Below are positions 22,899 through 34,092 of a DNA stretch of 64,000 nt, piece after piece. Position numbers and translations under genes: made by a program. The DNA is from Atkinsonella hypoxylon (Eukaryota > Ascomycota > Sordariomycetes > Hypocreales > Clavicipitaceae): positions 46,902 to 110,901 of the forward strand of contig JFHB01000096.1 in the NCBI GenBank assembly GCA_000729835.1, written 5' to 3'. Position 1 is the first letter of the stretch; the number at the start of each line of letters is the position of its first letter. The notes below the pieces were generated by a model. That model made no database searches, had not been told where the DNA came from, and was given only the letters and a program-made list of their open reading frames with translations.

Positions 22899-24216
22899 CT
22901 TAGAATTATATAAGCTACTACTAGGAAGACCTAGCTATTAATATTTACCTATAAGTAAACTAAAGAAGTAATTAAGGCGCTTCTTTAGTAACTATTATAG
23001 AACTACTATTTAACCTTTACTGCTATTTATACTATTCTTTTATGCAGCAGTAAAACCTACTTTAGGCTAAGGTATTGCACTAAACTCTTACTTATTATAG
23101 TAAAGCAGTTATACTTACTATTTATCTATATATTGTAAAACAATAGTTAGTTAAAGAGTATAGAGATAAAGAACAGTAATATATTTATTTTCTTAGTTAT
23201 TTCTCTATATTCTTCTTTTAGCTACTTATTAAGTAAGGGTTATTATATTATTTATATTACCTTTATCTTTATATTAAGCTTAAGGCTAAGAGTAAGCCTT
23301 TTTCTAACTTATTAAAGTTCTTCTTCTATATATTATCTATTGCTACTACCTATATACTAGTTAACTTTAACTTACGTTCTACTAGTTACAATCTATATTC
23401 TTAAATATAGTGTTAAAATAACTTACATTAAAGGTATTGCCTCTTTTAGTAGCGTTTTTTAAGCTTAGCCTTAGATATTTACTTTACTTATAGAGTATTC
23501 TTATTTAGTTGTTTTAGCCTAGATTTCTTTGCGCTCTTTTTCTATTTCTATTAGGTTTCTATAGCGTTAATCTTAGTTATTTTAGTGTTACTATTCTAGA
23601 GCTCTTTAGAGCTAAAGCTATATTTCTACTAGTGCTATTCCTTAATATAATATAACTTAAGGTTTAGCGTAATACTATAGTAGCGTTCTACTGCCTAAAG
23701 GTAGTTATAGCGTAAGATATCTCTCTTTATACTATAATCTCTTATTTCCTTATTAAGCGCTATCTACAACTTAGCTAACTTTATACTGTTATTCTAGTTA
23801 GCCTTTTCTACTAATACAATTTTCTCCTTAAAATAAACGTAGAATTTAGTAAACTACTTATTACTACTCTATTAAAGCTAATTAAGCTTAATTAAAGCTT
23901 AGTTTTACTAATAAGAATCTATAAAGACTAATTCTAAGTAATTAAGGAATCTCTATATATTATATCCTTTTACTTTACCTACTTTATAATAAGCAGCTAC
24001 TCTTTACTAAACCTTAAGCAATAAGCTTTAGTATAAATAGTACTACTAGTTCTATATTATGCCTATAAAGGTGCTATTAGCCTAGAGCTTTTAGGTAATT
24101 ACTATTTGCTAGGCCTAAAAGCTCTATTTATTTCTATTATAAAGGTTTACTATAGGTAGAGGCTTTTATTTAGGTTCCTCTAGCTACTAGCCTACTATAG
24201 CTTAAAGTTGCTCCTC
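22899..24216 (-). pseudogene. Gag-like remnant of element F
   Basis: On the minus strand between about 24,200 and 23,400 a stop-interrupted frame reads as a retrotransposon gag: Lys-rich helices with FTKFYVYFKEKIVLVEKAN and LNKEIRDYSIKRDIL-like segments, followed by a basic stretch (KQKKSAKKSRLKQLNKNTL). This resembles Retrotrans_gag domains of Gypsy-type elements. No zinc knuckle could be read with confidence. It is damaged by RIP-type changes. Confidence 0.5.
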
Positions 24217-24538
24217 TGTAATAGACTGGCCTAGTGGCTGCTGCTAACTAGCGTCTATGATGAGAACTATAATCATAGGGAGGAAAGGGAAAGAGAGAAG
24301 GAACTGGAAGCCTCCCTATGCCCCTGTACTATATATCTAGGGGTGGGTCCCTCCCCTTAGGAGCCCCTTTTAGCACGTGCTCTATAGCTGAGGTTCTTTC
24401 TCTAGGGCCCTGCGAAGTCCAGCTAACCCCTAGTTAAATGCGGTCCGCTCCTATCCCTTTACCTACGTAGATTACTGTCTCTCTCCTGCTGTCCTCCCTC
24501 TACTAAAAGACCCGAGCCTAAGGCTCGAGTCTATAACA
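24217..24538 (-). repeat. Solo LTR of the F family with TSD TCCTC, little RIP damage
   Basis: 322 bp, TGTAATAGACTGGCC...AGTCTATAACA, flanked by TCCTC at 24212-24216 and 24539-24543. Its terminal 11-mers are near-perfect inverted repeats. It keeps GCACGTGCT, CTGCGAAGTCCAGC and CCCGAGCC where the two F LTRs have A/T changes, so it has escaped most RIP. A GC-rich hairpin (CGAGCC TAA GGCTCG, 24513-24527) lies near the end and may be the LTR's transcript-end signal. It is inserted in the internal region of an older F copy. A lone LTR with TSD normally results from recombination between the two LTRs of a full element. Confidence 0.92.
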
Positions 24539-24777
24539 TCCTCTATCTATATATAGTCTATTGTAAAGCGTTATAGTTCCTTTATCTATAGAGATTAGCT
24601 CTTAACTAGTTCGTAAAGCGCTATAATTTCTGCTGCTTCTTAGCTAATTTCTACTGTATTTTTCTCTACCTCTCTATAGAGGTTAAAAGGGTACTTAAGC
24701 TAGCTAGCTAGGCCCTTATTGCTATAACTAAACAATATTGTTCTTACTAATGTTCTATCTATAGAATAATTATAGTA

Positions 24778-25100
24778 TATAATAGACTAGCTTAGTAGCT
24801 GCTACTAACTAGTGTTTATAATAAGAACTATAATTATAGGGAGAAAAGGAGGAAGAGAGAAGGAACTAGAAGCCTCTCTATATCTCTATACTATATATTT
24901 AAAGGTAGGTTTATCCCCTTAGGAGCCCCTTTTAGTATATACTTTATAGCTAAGGTTCTCTCTCTAGGGCCTAGTGAAGTTTAGCTAACCTCTAAACAAA
25001 TATAGCTTGCTTCTATCCCTTTACCTATATAAATCTCTGTCTCTCTCCTGCTGTCCTCCCTCTACTAAAAGACCCAAGCCTAAGGCTCGAGTCTATAATA
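24778..25100 (-). repeat. 5' LTR of element F
   Basis: Starts TATAATAGACTAGC (TG changed to TA) and ends AGTCTATAATA, followed by the TSD ATAGA at 25101. It has the same length as the LTR at 13515 and is heavily RIP-mutated at the left end, less so at the right (GTCTCTCTCCTGCTGTCC retained). Confidence 0.9.
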
Positions 25101-25664
25101 ATAGATATTAATATAAACCTAAATCTTTATATCTAAATTAAGTAGTAAGAAGGTTTTTAATATACTAAATAGAAGTATTAGTACCTTTAATAAGTATATT
25201 GTCTATATATATAGTAATAATAAAATTTAAATCCTTATTAATAAAGATATATAGATTAAAGTTTGCTTAAGTATAGAATTATAATAGAACCTTTAATAGT
25301 ATACTATACTATTTACGTTTTAATTGCTTTAACCTATATAAAGCTCTATTAAGCTTTAGAATAATGCAACCTAACTTAATATTAGAACGTTATTTATAAC
25401 TAGAAGGTAGTTTAAGGTAGATTTTATATTTAATATTGCTTTAAAGGTATACTGTTTTAATATCTATTTAATAGATATTCTAATTTCTATAAGTATAGTA
25501 CTAAATAATAATACGTAAGCTATTATATTAAACAATAGAGGAATATATATTGTTGAAATTTACGCTGTAGATTTAAGTAAATCCCTAGGCAACTAGTTGT
25601 GCTTTATATTGTTGTAAATTGCCGTCTAAATTAAATTTCTTTATATATATGTTAGTAGACTAAG

Positions 25665-26206
25665 TGTTACGGTGGGATCCGACGTAGGTTTGTCGGAAGT
25701 AACGATGGGTTGTTAGATTCAATAGGTTATGTAATAATTTATAAGAGAAGTCGTAAGAGCTTCTGTGAGGAGCATTTAATAATAATGTTCTAGTAAATAA
25801 TTGTTAATTGTTTAATCTAACTACTTAAGCGTTGCTTCTAACTACTTATATATAATTGCAGTTATATACACTAGTGACCTATAGGTCTATAGGATTATTC
25901 TATAATAAGTGCTGCCCCTACAAAAAAGATTAGCTATTCTAGCTATTCTAAAAAATTAATTGTTAATTGTTAGAAGGTATATTAGATTAAACTAAATAAC
26001 TTATTAATCTAGCTATTATAAAAGGCGTAGAAAGGTAGTTATTGTTTTATTGTATAAGCATACGTTGTTGTTATTGTAGTGCAATCTACAGTATAGGTTA
26101 CTACATTTATGTATTTTCTCTGTGCACTTATAATGCCTAAATTATACTTATAATCTAGTAACTATTAAATCTATATATTAAATTAACAGATTTCCTTAAA
26201 CCTAAT
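25665..26206 (-). mobile_element. Truncated Gypsy-C copy: 3' LTR plus about 300 bp of internal end
   Basis: LTR 25665-25907 (243 bp, TGTTACGGTGGGATCC...) is followed by 25908-26206, which matches 47944-48240 of the complete Gypsy C almost base for base. The match stops where Copia-A copy II begins (26207). The rest of this C copy would lie on the far side of A-II but is not seen. It interrupts Copia E at 25,664. Left flank is CTAAG. Confidence 0.88.
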
Positions 26207-26898
26207 TGTTAAAAATAAGCTACCCTGTATAGCCCATTTTTATGCCTACTAGTTGCTCTATCACGTGACCCTTATTAGGTCTTGTTACGTTGATTTTTGG
26301 TAGAGATATCGTTGTTACTAGATGCAAACATCTAGATTTAACTAAGGCAAAGTTGCCTAACCTATAGTTAACTTTAACTGCGATTTCCTCTACAACTAGC
26401 AATAGTAGAAATTCAAGAAGTATACTATTCGAAAGCTAAGAATTAGGGCTATCTAATAGTATAATTGTTAGATAGAGTTGCTTATAAGGGTTGCTTGTTA
26501 TTAGTGGAATTTATTAAATTGTGTATATAGGCGTCTTATTTGTATAGCTGTAAGTCGATTTTTTTTGTTTTTATATAGTAAATCTTTTTGCAGAAATTAT
26601 AAAGTAGCCTATAAGTCCCTTCTAGCGACTACAGCCCGCTAATATAGTTAGTAGGTCTATAAAGGACTAGAAAGATTTAAGATTCTACTCTTACTAAGTT
26701 TATTACAGCGCTCTTAATATAAAGATACTACTATTACAGTTATTTATTGCCTCTACGTAATCTATACTATACACTACAGCTTAATTTAAGCCGCTGCTGC
26801 TTCTACTACGTAATAATTGCTAGAAGCAATTACAAGTGCTAAATCTAAGAGACTACTACCCTCTTAGATATTTAGTCCTATAATCCCTATTATTTTTA
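26207..26898 (+). repeat. 5' LTR of Copia-A copy II
   Basis: 692 bp, the reverse complement of the LTRs at 15059 and 22207: TGTTAAAAATAAGC...CCTATTATTTTTA (family end TTTTCA). It retains CACGTGACCC and a TTTTTTTTGTTT run. The preceding five-mer is CTAAT. Confidence 0.92.
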
Positions 26899-26915
26899 AT
26901 AGGTTATAAGCCTAG
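26899..26915 (+). other. Primer-binding site of Copia-A copy II
   Basis: ATAGGTTATAAGCCTAG directly follows the LTR, in the same position and nearly the same sequence as in copy I. It again resembles the anticodon arm of initiator tRNA-Met rather than a tRNA 3' end, with one further C-to-T change. Confidence 0.6.
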
Positions 26916-28402
26916 AAGACCTATCTGCAAGCTGTTAGCTCGCTAAAAATCTACTATTATGTACTATATTACCCACTAGAAGCTATATTAAGACCTGCAC
27001 TAGCAGCTATTGCTGCTATTAGTAGCTTGCTGGAAGCTATTAATACCTACTGTATATATATCGCTGGCTACTATACTAGTGTTTTTATTCTGCCTACCCT
27101 ATGCCTCCTGCACTAGTTCTATACACTCTATATATACACACCTTTAAAGCTATTCTTAATAGCTAGGTTCTATTGTTGCGCAACATTAAAATATATATAT
27201 CTATATACGTTATATTTGCACTGTAAATCGTTTTATTAGGCACTGCCTAATTAATTATTTCTATTAAGAAATAAGCTTAGCGCTGCACTGCATTACTTGT
27301 TGTTGTTATATTGTGCACCCTATATACCTCTGTTAGTAGCTATACTACAATTTGTAGTGCACACCTAACAGCTCTTATTGCAGATATTCCTATATTTTTA
27401 GTTGCAGAATTAATTTATATAGTAATCCTACTAGTTGGGATTTTAAAGTAGGAATTAGCTAGATATCCCTAAATTAGCTGTGCCTAGGTCTCTACTAATT
27501 TATTAGAACCTAATTAGAGAAGAATCTCCTAAATTTTTTTGGCTAAAAATAGCTAAAACCTATATTTTATGCCCCTTGCGACTGCTTGTTAATCTAGTCT
27601 GCTATACAAATTGTATGTGTATATAGATTGCAATACAACGCAGCCTTAGAGCCTGTTATACCTATTACAAAAGAAATCGGAGAAAAATCTTAGTATAATT
27701 TCTAAAGATATAGAGCACTTCTAGGCCTATAATAGAGCAATTTATTAATATCTACAAGAGGTTATTACCTGTTATTTACTACTTTTTCCACTGTAATTTA
27801 GGCTATAATTAGCTATAAAGAGCGTTAAATTAGTTATTAAAATCCTTAAAAATAGCACTAAAAGGAATAAGTAAGGGAAAGAGCATAAGCCCTAAACAGA
27901 GTAGTAGTTCTAGTACACTAGCTAATCTAGCTGCTGCTACTAGCTTTCTAGGTCTAGTAAGGTCCCCCCCTTAGCTAGTAGATTCCTCTTTTAATAAAGA
28001 AGATTATACAGCTAAGAAGGCTCTAAAAGAAGCTAGATTAGCTTCTAAAAGAGTAGTATAAGTCTATAATGTTTAAGCTGATCTAAAAGCTTAAATAGAT
28101 AAGCAACAAAAGACTCTAAATAGATTTATTAGGTATAGTGAAGCAAAATAAAGCTAAAATGAAGGTAATATAGCTAATTTACTAAGTAAATTAGATACTA
28201 TAATTATATCTATAGGTAATCTCTCTATAGAGTCTCCTAAAGCAGATCCTGTTACTTCTAAGACTTCTAAAGTCTCTTTTAAAGCCCCTAAACCTTCTAG
28301 TTCTAATAGTGCTACTTTTCTGCCTACTTTTAATAAAGGCACTATAAAAGAGCTAAATAAAAAGGTCCACTTAATTCTAGAGGCTACTAAGCTAAAAGGT
28401 CC

Positions 28403-28928
28403 TATCAAAGAGGAGATAGAAGAGATAACAGAAGAGAGAGAAGATGAAGAAGCTTCTAGTGTGTAGAAGAGTGTGTATTGCTTGCTTGATCCCTCTAACT
28501 TAGGAGGGAGGAAGCGGCCTATATATAGCTAATTCTAAGAGAGAAAGAAAGAGAAGAAGAGAAGGAAAAACAAGAAGGGGGATAGCTAGATACCCGAAAA
28601 TCCTGCAGCTTATAGAGCGAGAGAATTCTAAGAGATGCTAAGTGATCCGTTGCACTGCCTCTATAAGAGGGGCTAATATTAGTGTGTATAGAGCCCTATA
28701 ATAAAGGAAAGATAACAGACTAAATAACCTCTGTTGTATCCTATCCTAGCCCACTACACCTACTTGTTTCCTACACTTAGTTGTTATAACTAAGTTCCTT
28801 TGTTGTGCTACTGTTGGAGTAGTTATACTAGTAATAGCTGTTAGAGCTAATGTTGCATAAAGCTAGCGATGTTGGTATTGCTGGTGTTGTAGCTACTTTT
28901 AGCACTAGTGTTGAAGCTACTTTTAACA
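28403..28928 (-). repeat. 3' LTR of Copia-B
   Basis: 526 bp, same length as the right LTR. The inner end has more G-to-A changes than its partner (for example TTAGAGCTAATGTTGCATAA against TTAGAGCTGATGTTGCATGA), while the outer end has fewer. The damage is therefore patchy along the LTR pair. Confidence 0.92.
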
Positions 28929-28979
28929 TACCCCCCTAGATAGGTTGTTAGTTAATAAGCTATCTATTCTATTTCTCTT

Positions 28980-31900
28980 TAGAGTCTTTAAGCTCTTTAA
29001 GCTTAACAAGACTTTCTACATCTATAAGACTAAGTTGATTACAGAAGGTAATAAATTTCTAACCAATAAGAGCTTTAGTTAGTCTATTAGCAACTATGTC
29101 TGCTGTTAGTGTGTAAAAGAGCTGGAAGAGGCCTTCTTTATAGGCCTACTGAAGCTAACAGTTGTAAACATTAACATGTTTTAAAGCAGTCTTAATTTAA
29201 GGAATATTAAGAGTTACAAGACGAATTGTCTAAAGGTTATCACATTGGATAACAGGGGGTTAGTTACTAATATCTAGCTTAAGACCTAATTAGTTAAGAA
29301 GCCTAAATACAGAGATTAAGTCTTTTGCTGTTATAGAAAGAGCTAGAAGCTCTGCTTCTGTAGAGGAAGTTGTAACTGTAGGTTGCTTAGTTGCTTGCTA
29401 ACTAATTGCTCCACTAAAGAGACTAAAGAAAGAGTCTTATAACAATTTATAGGTTTCTTTATCGTTAGCGTAAGCAGCATTAGAAGCTACTACAAGCTCT
29501 TATTGGTTGCTATTAGAGAATTAAATAGCAAGAAATTGAGTAAGAAAGAGGTAGATAACTACTTCTACAGCTACTTTATAGTGATATTTAGAGGGATTCT
29601 AAAGGTGCTTAAAGAGTCTAGATACAGCAAGAGCTATATCTAGCCTTATTATTGTAGAAGGGTAGTTAATAGAACCAATAAGCTTCTAATACTAGTATAT
29701 CTGTTAAGAAGAGGCTTATTGCTGGTTCCTTTTGAGTTGTTGTTCTAGAATTAGGTAGGTTTTCTTAGGTATCTTTCTAGAGAGGAATTCGTTAGCAATT
29801 TTCTCTATATAAGAGTCTTGTAAAAGCTAGGTCTTTTAAAGCTTTTAATTGCAGATAATTTAAATTCTAAGAAACTACTTTAAATCCCCTAGGATCTTTA
29901 TCTTATAACTATCTTAAAGTCCTTATGCAATTCCTTATGCCTTATCCCTATTTTTAGATTAGAAGATAAGTACAATATTATCTATAAAGTAGAAGATAAC
30001 TACTGTATCTAAAATTATAATATAAGGGTCTTCTATAACTACCTATAGTTATAGTTTTTAAAGAGTTAAAGAGAGATCTTTCTGCTAGAGATAGAGAGAC
30101 CTCCTTAGGCTATATAGAGCCCTAAGAAGCAATAAAGCCTATCCTAGTTTCTTAAATCTATTAGGATAATTAATATAAATAGTTTTATCTTAAAGACTAT
30201 TAGTAAAGGTAGAGACAGCGTCTATTTAGATAGAATTAAGGTCGAATTTCGTTAGAATTGCTATAAGGATTTAAAAGGATCTAGCTGTAAGGGTTGCTGC
30301 ATAAGTCTCTTTTAAGCTTATAGGTTAAAGGTCTTCTTTTATATAGATTCTAGCTTTAAATTAAGTAAGGTATTTGTACTTATTAAATTTATACTTAAAG
30401 ACCTAGGTAAGAGGAATTAGCTTATATCCAGTAGGAAGATCTATAACTAGTGTTAGTTAAAAGGTTCCCTTTTTCTAGTTATTATTAAATTCCTTTATTG
30501 CTGCCTCTTTAAACTTATTAATAAATTAGTGTTATTATAGCTCTTTCTAGTTCCTAGGTTTAAGGGGAAGAGTTTGTTAATAAAGTCTTTCCTTTATGCT
30601 TAGTAGGAAGCTACTAGTAAAGGCAAAGTTAGAAGAATTATAGGTAGCTAGTCTTACTAACCTATAAGGGTTAGTTAGTTGTAAAAGCTATTAAGGAAGA
30701 GACTAAGGCTCTAGACTTAGTGTTAGTAACTGGGAAGGTTCCTGTTGTTGTAGAGGTTCCTTATCTATAGAGGGTTCTATAGAGGAAGTAAAGTCTTAGT
30801 ATTCTTCTGGGTTTAAAATAAGTAGAAGCTGCACTTCTATAAGTGTAGTTAGTTAGAAGTCTTTAAATTTAAAGGTTGATTTAATATATGCTAGAAGCTG
30901 TATTTAAACCTCTTATTCTTACTAAATAGGTTGCTTTTTGTGTAGGTTGTAGAAGAAAGATTCATTAAAAGTAACGTCTTTTACTCTTTTAATCTCGTTT
31001 TTTGTTAGAATCTAGATGCAGAAGATGTTTAAGGAATTATAACTAACTAAGTAACTAATCTCTATATAGAGTAAAGTCTTAAGTTCTTGTTTAGCTGTAT
31101 TCTTAAGAGCTTCTAGTGTAAGAGGATAAGCTTTACAACTAAAGGCTTTAAGGAAAGAGATATCTAGCTTAAGGAAGCTAGAATATCTAGTATTCTTATT
31201 GTTTTTAGAAAGCTAAGTGTAGAATACCTAAAAAGGGGTCTTCTAATCTATACCTTATTAAGGGGTTCTGTTGTATAAGAACGTTACTGTTTTCTAGAGT
31301 TTAGGCTATAATTTAGAAGGTAAATTTAAGGAAAGCTGTAAGGTTCTAGCTTTAGTAGCTATTATACCCCCTAATCTTTTAGCTTAACTGTTTTAGGCTA
31401 AGGTATATAGTGCTATTAGCTTGTCTTTAATTCCTTATTGCTAGATCTAGGTTGTGTAGTCTTATTAAAGACCTCTTTCGTTGTCTTAATAGATAATATA
31501 GATATCTAGTTGCTATTATCTCTTTATATAGTTGTTAAAGACTTTAAGCTTTAAGACTAACTCTTATTAAGTTAAAGAAAATAAAGAATAATATATAATT
31601 ATCTTTATAAAATTATCCTTTATTAGGAGAGCTAAATTAGAACTGTTATATTCTTATTCTAGCTTAAAGATATTAATAAAGACTTTCTAGAAGGGCCTAG
31701 GACTAGAGCCTAAAGGAGGTTCCCTATTAATTTTTTTAGTTGCCTTTAAAAGAGAATAAGCTTTACATTTAATTTTTGTAAATCCAGTAACCTTAGCTCC
31801 TATAGTTGCTTCTACTAGGTGTTTAAGAGCTTCCTTATTAGGATGCCCTAATCATTAATGCTATAGGTCTGCTAAAGCTAAAGAAGTTGTTAAAAAGGAA

Positions 31901-33700
31901 CCATTAGGTTGATTGTTGTTATTAATTTCGTTAAATTTAATAGTTAGTTGCCTATAGTTCCTTGTTGTTTAAAAGAGGTTGCTTAAGTCTTTTGTAACCC
32001 AACCTGTCTTTAGATTCCAGTTATATCCAGCTTGTAGAAGCTTATCCAGGCTTACTACATTAGTGTAGAATATAGGAATAAAGGCAACCTATTGAAGTTA
32101 GAAGAGTCCTTTGTTAGTTCTAATAAGAACGCGGCTATATCCTAGAATAGAAAGGCTTAAATCTCCAGTAAAGATCTATTGTGTTGTAGTAGCTTCCTTA
32201 TAATCCAATAACCTATCTAGGTTATTAGTTATATAGATGTTAGAGCTAGAATTAAGAATCTAGGAGTCCCTTAAAGGATAAGGGGTATTAGAATTGCTAA
32301 AAGAAGAAGATAGATTAGTAAAGGTAGAACTAATAACTAGATTTAAGGAAGAAAAAGAAGAGAATCCCTTAGGAAGAACATTGTTGCTAATAGATAGGTT
32401 ATCTCTTTTTAATGTATATATTACCTTCTTTATAGACTTATTGTTCTTAAGTTTTTATTGAATAAATTTAATAGTCTTCTTGTTAGGTTTCTAGTCTTTT
32501 AGTCTATTATTGCTCACTAAGTAATAACACTTGTTATACTTATAAGGCTTTCCACAGATGTATATAGAATTCGAATTTAAATTCGAATTTAAATTCAAAT
32601 TTAGTGGATTTAGCTGTTTTAAAGAAGAAGGAGTTTTTTAGTCCTAGAAGCTAGCAAAGGATCTGTTGTTGTTAGCCTTTATTTAGCTTTCAAAAAGATC
32701 TACAATTTAGTAGCTATCTAGTATCTTTTCCTTCCAATTAGGTTTATTAGAGATTGATTTATCTTTAATTCTATTGTGCTAGTAGGTAGAGAAAGAAGGG
32801 TTAATTTGCTAAACAGCATTAAGGAAGTCTAAAGTTAGCTAAAGATTATAGGTATTTAGAAGATCAATTTGCTGTACTTCTAAGAGTACCTTCTTGTAGG
32901 AAGTAATAAATTCCTTTATCTTAGTTCTAGAAGGGCTCTTTAATACAGCTTTATATTAAGAGAGTACTTCTTTTTTGTTGTTCTAAGATATTAGCTTTAA
33001 TTGTTGTTAAAGAAGAAGGATCTGCTTAGCAATATTATGCTTATAGCTAATAGTTTTGTAGTAGTTACTAACCGTTTTAACTATCTATTGTTAGATACTG
33101 TTAAGGGCCTTCTTCTAGTTGTAGTAGTCCTAGATCTTTATTTAATATTGTGTGTAGAGGAACTATAGAATAGAGAATTTATAGTTATCTAAATCTCCTA
33201 CTACAGTAACCTTTTTGTTAACATCCTTAGGTATTAGTTCTTATAGCTTAGTTAGTTCCTCTTTATTGTTCTCTACTAGATCTAGGTAGTTCTAGACTCC
33301 TTTGTTTGTTGCGTATTTTTTAATAACTAAAATCTAATAATTCTAGTCTCTTGCTATATAAAGTTAGTATTAAGCTGTTAATCTAAACTCTATAGTGGAA
33401 TCTATAGTGAAAATCTAGTAGATTAATCAATAATAAATCTATAGTAATAATCCGTTTTATAATTAGGGTTAAATTTGCTATAGAATTTATTGTTAAATTT
33501 AGTGTAAATTTAAGACTAAAAATTAATGTTGTACTTTACTGTTAGATTTAAAACTAATGCTAAAAGAAAATTAAGAAGTTAATTTAAGGGAAATATTCTA
33601 TTTTTAAAGACAAATTTAGAACAGAAGTTAGATTTTAAATTAGAGCAAAATCCGTAGTAAAAATCAGGGCGCTTTTAGTAGTATAACTGCTTAACTTATT
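28980..33700 (-). pseudogene. Copia-B gag-pol, RIP-inactivated
   Basis: On the minus strand, gag lies around 33,700-32,450 with a zinc-knuckle-like CGKPYKYNKCYYL near 32,527-32,567. Protease and integrase follow between about 32,300 and 31,000. Reverse transcriptase covers about 30,500-29,700 with FIDNIVLIF near 29,960-29,990 in place of the Copia YVDD box. RNase H extends to about 29,000. An AT palindromic repeat (AATTCGAATTTAAATTCG...) interrupts the gag tail at about 32,569-32,602. Stops are frequent in every frame. Domain borders are approximate because the sequence is badly degraded. Confidence 0.75.
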
Positions 33701-33763
33701 GTTAAATTGTTGTAAGTGTTATCTCTTTAAAAGGGTTAATAACTAACTCCTTCTGCTAACCCT

Positions 33764-33787
33764 TTAGGGTTAGGGTTAGGGTTAGGA
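33764..33787. repeat. Telomere-like TTAGGG repeats inside Copia-B
   Basis: Three TTAGGG units followed by TTAGGA, preceded by CCC. This is the usual telomere unit of filamentous fungi. It lies about 305 bp inside the 5' LTR of Copia-B, in the leader region, so it is interstitial. Confidence 0.85.
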
Positions 33788-33814
33788 TTAATATTATATA
33801 ATTAATATTAAAGA

Positions 33815-33927
33815 GGTTGTTATTATAGTAGATAACAAGAAAGATGTTATTGTTGTTAATAACAAGAAATTTATTATTATTATTAATAACAAGAAAGTTG
33901 TTATCGTTGTTAATAACAGGGAAATTA
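33815..33927. repeat. Four degenerate tandem repeats of about 27 bp
   Basis: Units follow the pattern GTTATTGTTGTTAATAACAAG and variants, repeated four times in the Copia-B leader. Each contains an inverted core (GTTATT...AATAAC). They produce a short repetitive open frame on the minus strand (VINNNN-type repeats) that I do not regard as a gene. Confidence 0.8.
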
Positions 33928-34079
33928 CATAGTATAGTGTAAAGCACGTAACTGTATAATAAAAAGAGTGTTATTAAAGATACTAGGTATTTATAATAAT
34001 AGAATAATATAAATAGCTTTAGGGAGCTAAAGAAGATAATAGAGTTATTAAAAAGGTAAAGATACTAAAGAAGAGCAAA

Positions 34080-34092
34080 CTAGGCTTATAAC
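34080..34092 (-). other. Primer-binding site of Copia-B
   Basis: On the element strand GTTATAAGCCTAG follows the 5' LTR directly. It again resembles the anticodon arm of initiator tRNA-Met (GGTTATGAGCCC in complement) and lacks TGG. The match is shorter than in Copia-A. Confidence 0.5.

Larger units (their letters stand above)
13515..25100 (-). mobile_element. LTR retrotransposon F with nested insertions, TSD ATAGA
   Basis: LTRs at 13515-13837 and 24778-25100 (323 bp each) are flanked by ATAGA at 13510-13514 and 25101-25105. The left LTR is followed by a long purine tract on the minus strand (AGAAGAAGAAAGAAGG), placing the 3' end at the left. Internal sequence of its own is only 13838-15058, 22899-24216 and 24544-24777, about 2.8 kb. 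One gag-like region is readable, but no protease, reverse transcriptase or integrase is. Copia-A copy I and a solo LTR of the F family sit inside. F itself sits in Copia E. The missing pol was either never there (non-autonomous element) or was lost around the A-I insertion. Confidence 0.85.
12477..25664 (-). mobile_element. Copia-type LTR retrotransposon E, interrupted and truncated
   Basis: Visible pieces are 12477-13514 and 25101-25664, with element F between them. At the left a probable 3' LTR is followed by a purine tract on the minus strand and residual Copia RNase H reading (NLADIYTK near 12,740). To the right the residual reading is Copia reverse transcriptase, VYIDNILI-like near 25,200. 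The two halves meet at the ATAGA duplication that flanks F. The right part is cut at 25,664 by a Gypsy-C copy, and the 5' end is not seen. The coding sequence is destroyed by stops of RIP type. It is the oldest layer visible in the left half of the nest. Confidence 0.7.

Noticed and set aside
13515..25100. CRISPR-like or satellite array formed by three copies of a 322-323 bp repeat
   Set aside because: TG...CA ends, TSDs and a polypurine tract show that they are LTRs.
22673..26402. Similar 60-70 codon open frames at 22673-22885 (+) and 26220-26402 (-)
   Set aside because: Both lie inside Copia-A LTRs. They are the same LTR segment, with no start context and no domain, so their similarity only reflects the repeat.
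19923..28408. Leu/Ile-rich open frames opposite the Copia-A gag and linker (17660-17878, 17969-18211, 19923-20120, 20756-20956, 28154-28408)
   Set aside because: They run near or antisense to the real gag-pol reading. Their hydrophobic composition follows from Ser/Lys/Glu-rich sense codons plus AT bias.
33764..33787. True chromosome end or telomere
   Set aside because: Only about four units, flanked on both sides by the same retrotransposon; interstitial.
33756..33947. 63-codon repetitive frame with VINNNN units
   Set aside because: Created by the 27-bp tandem repeats and the TTAGGG run in the Copia-B leader; not a gene.
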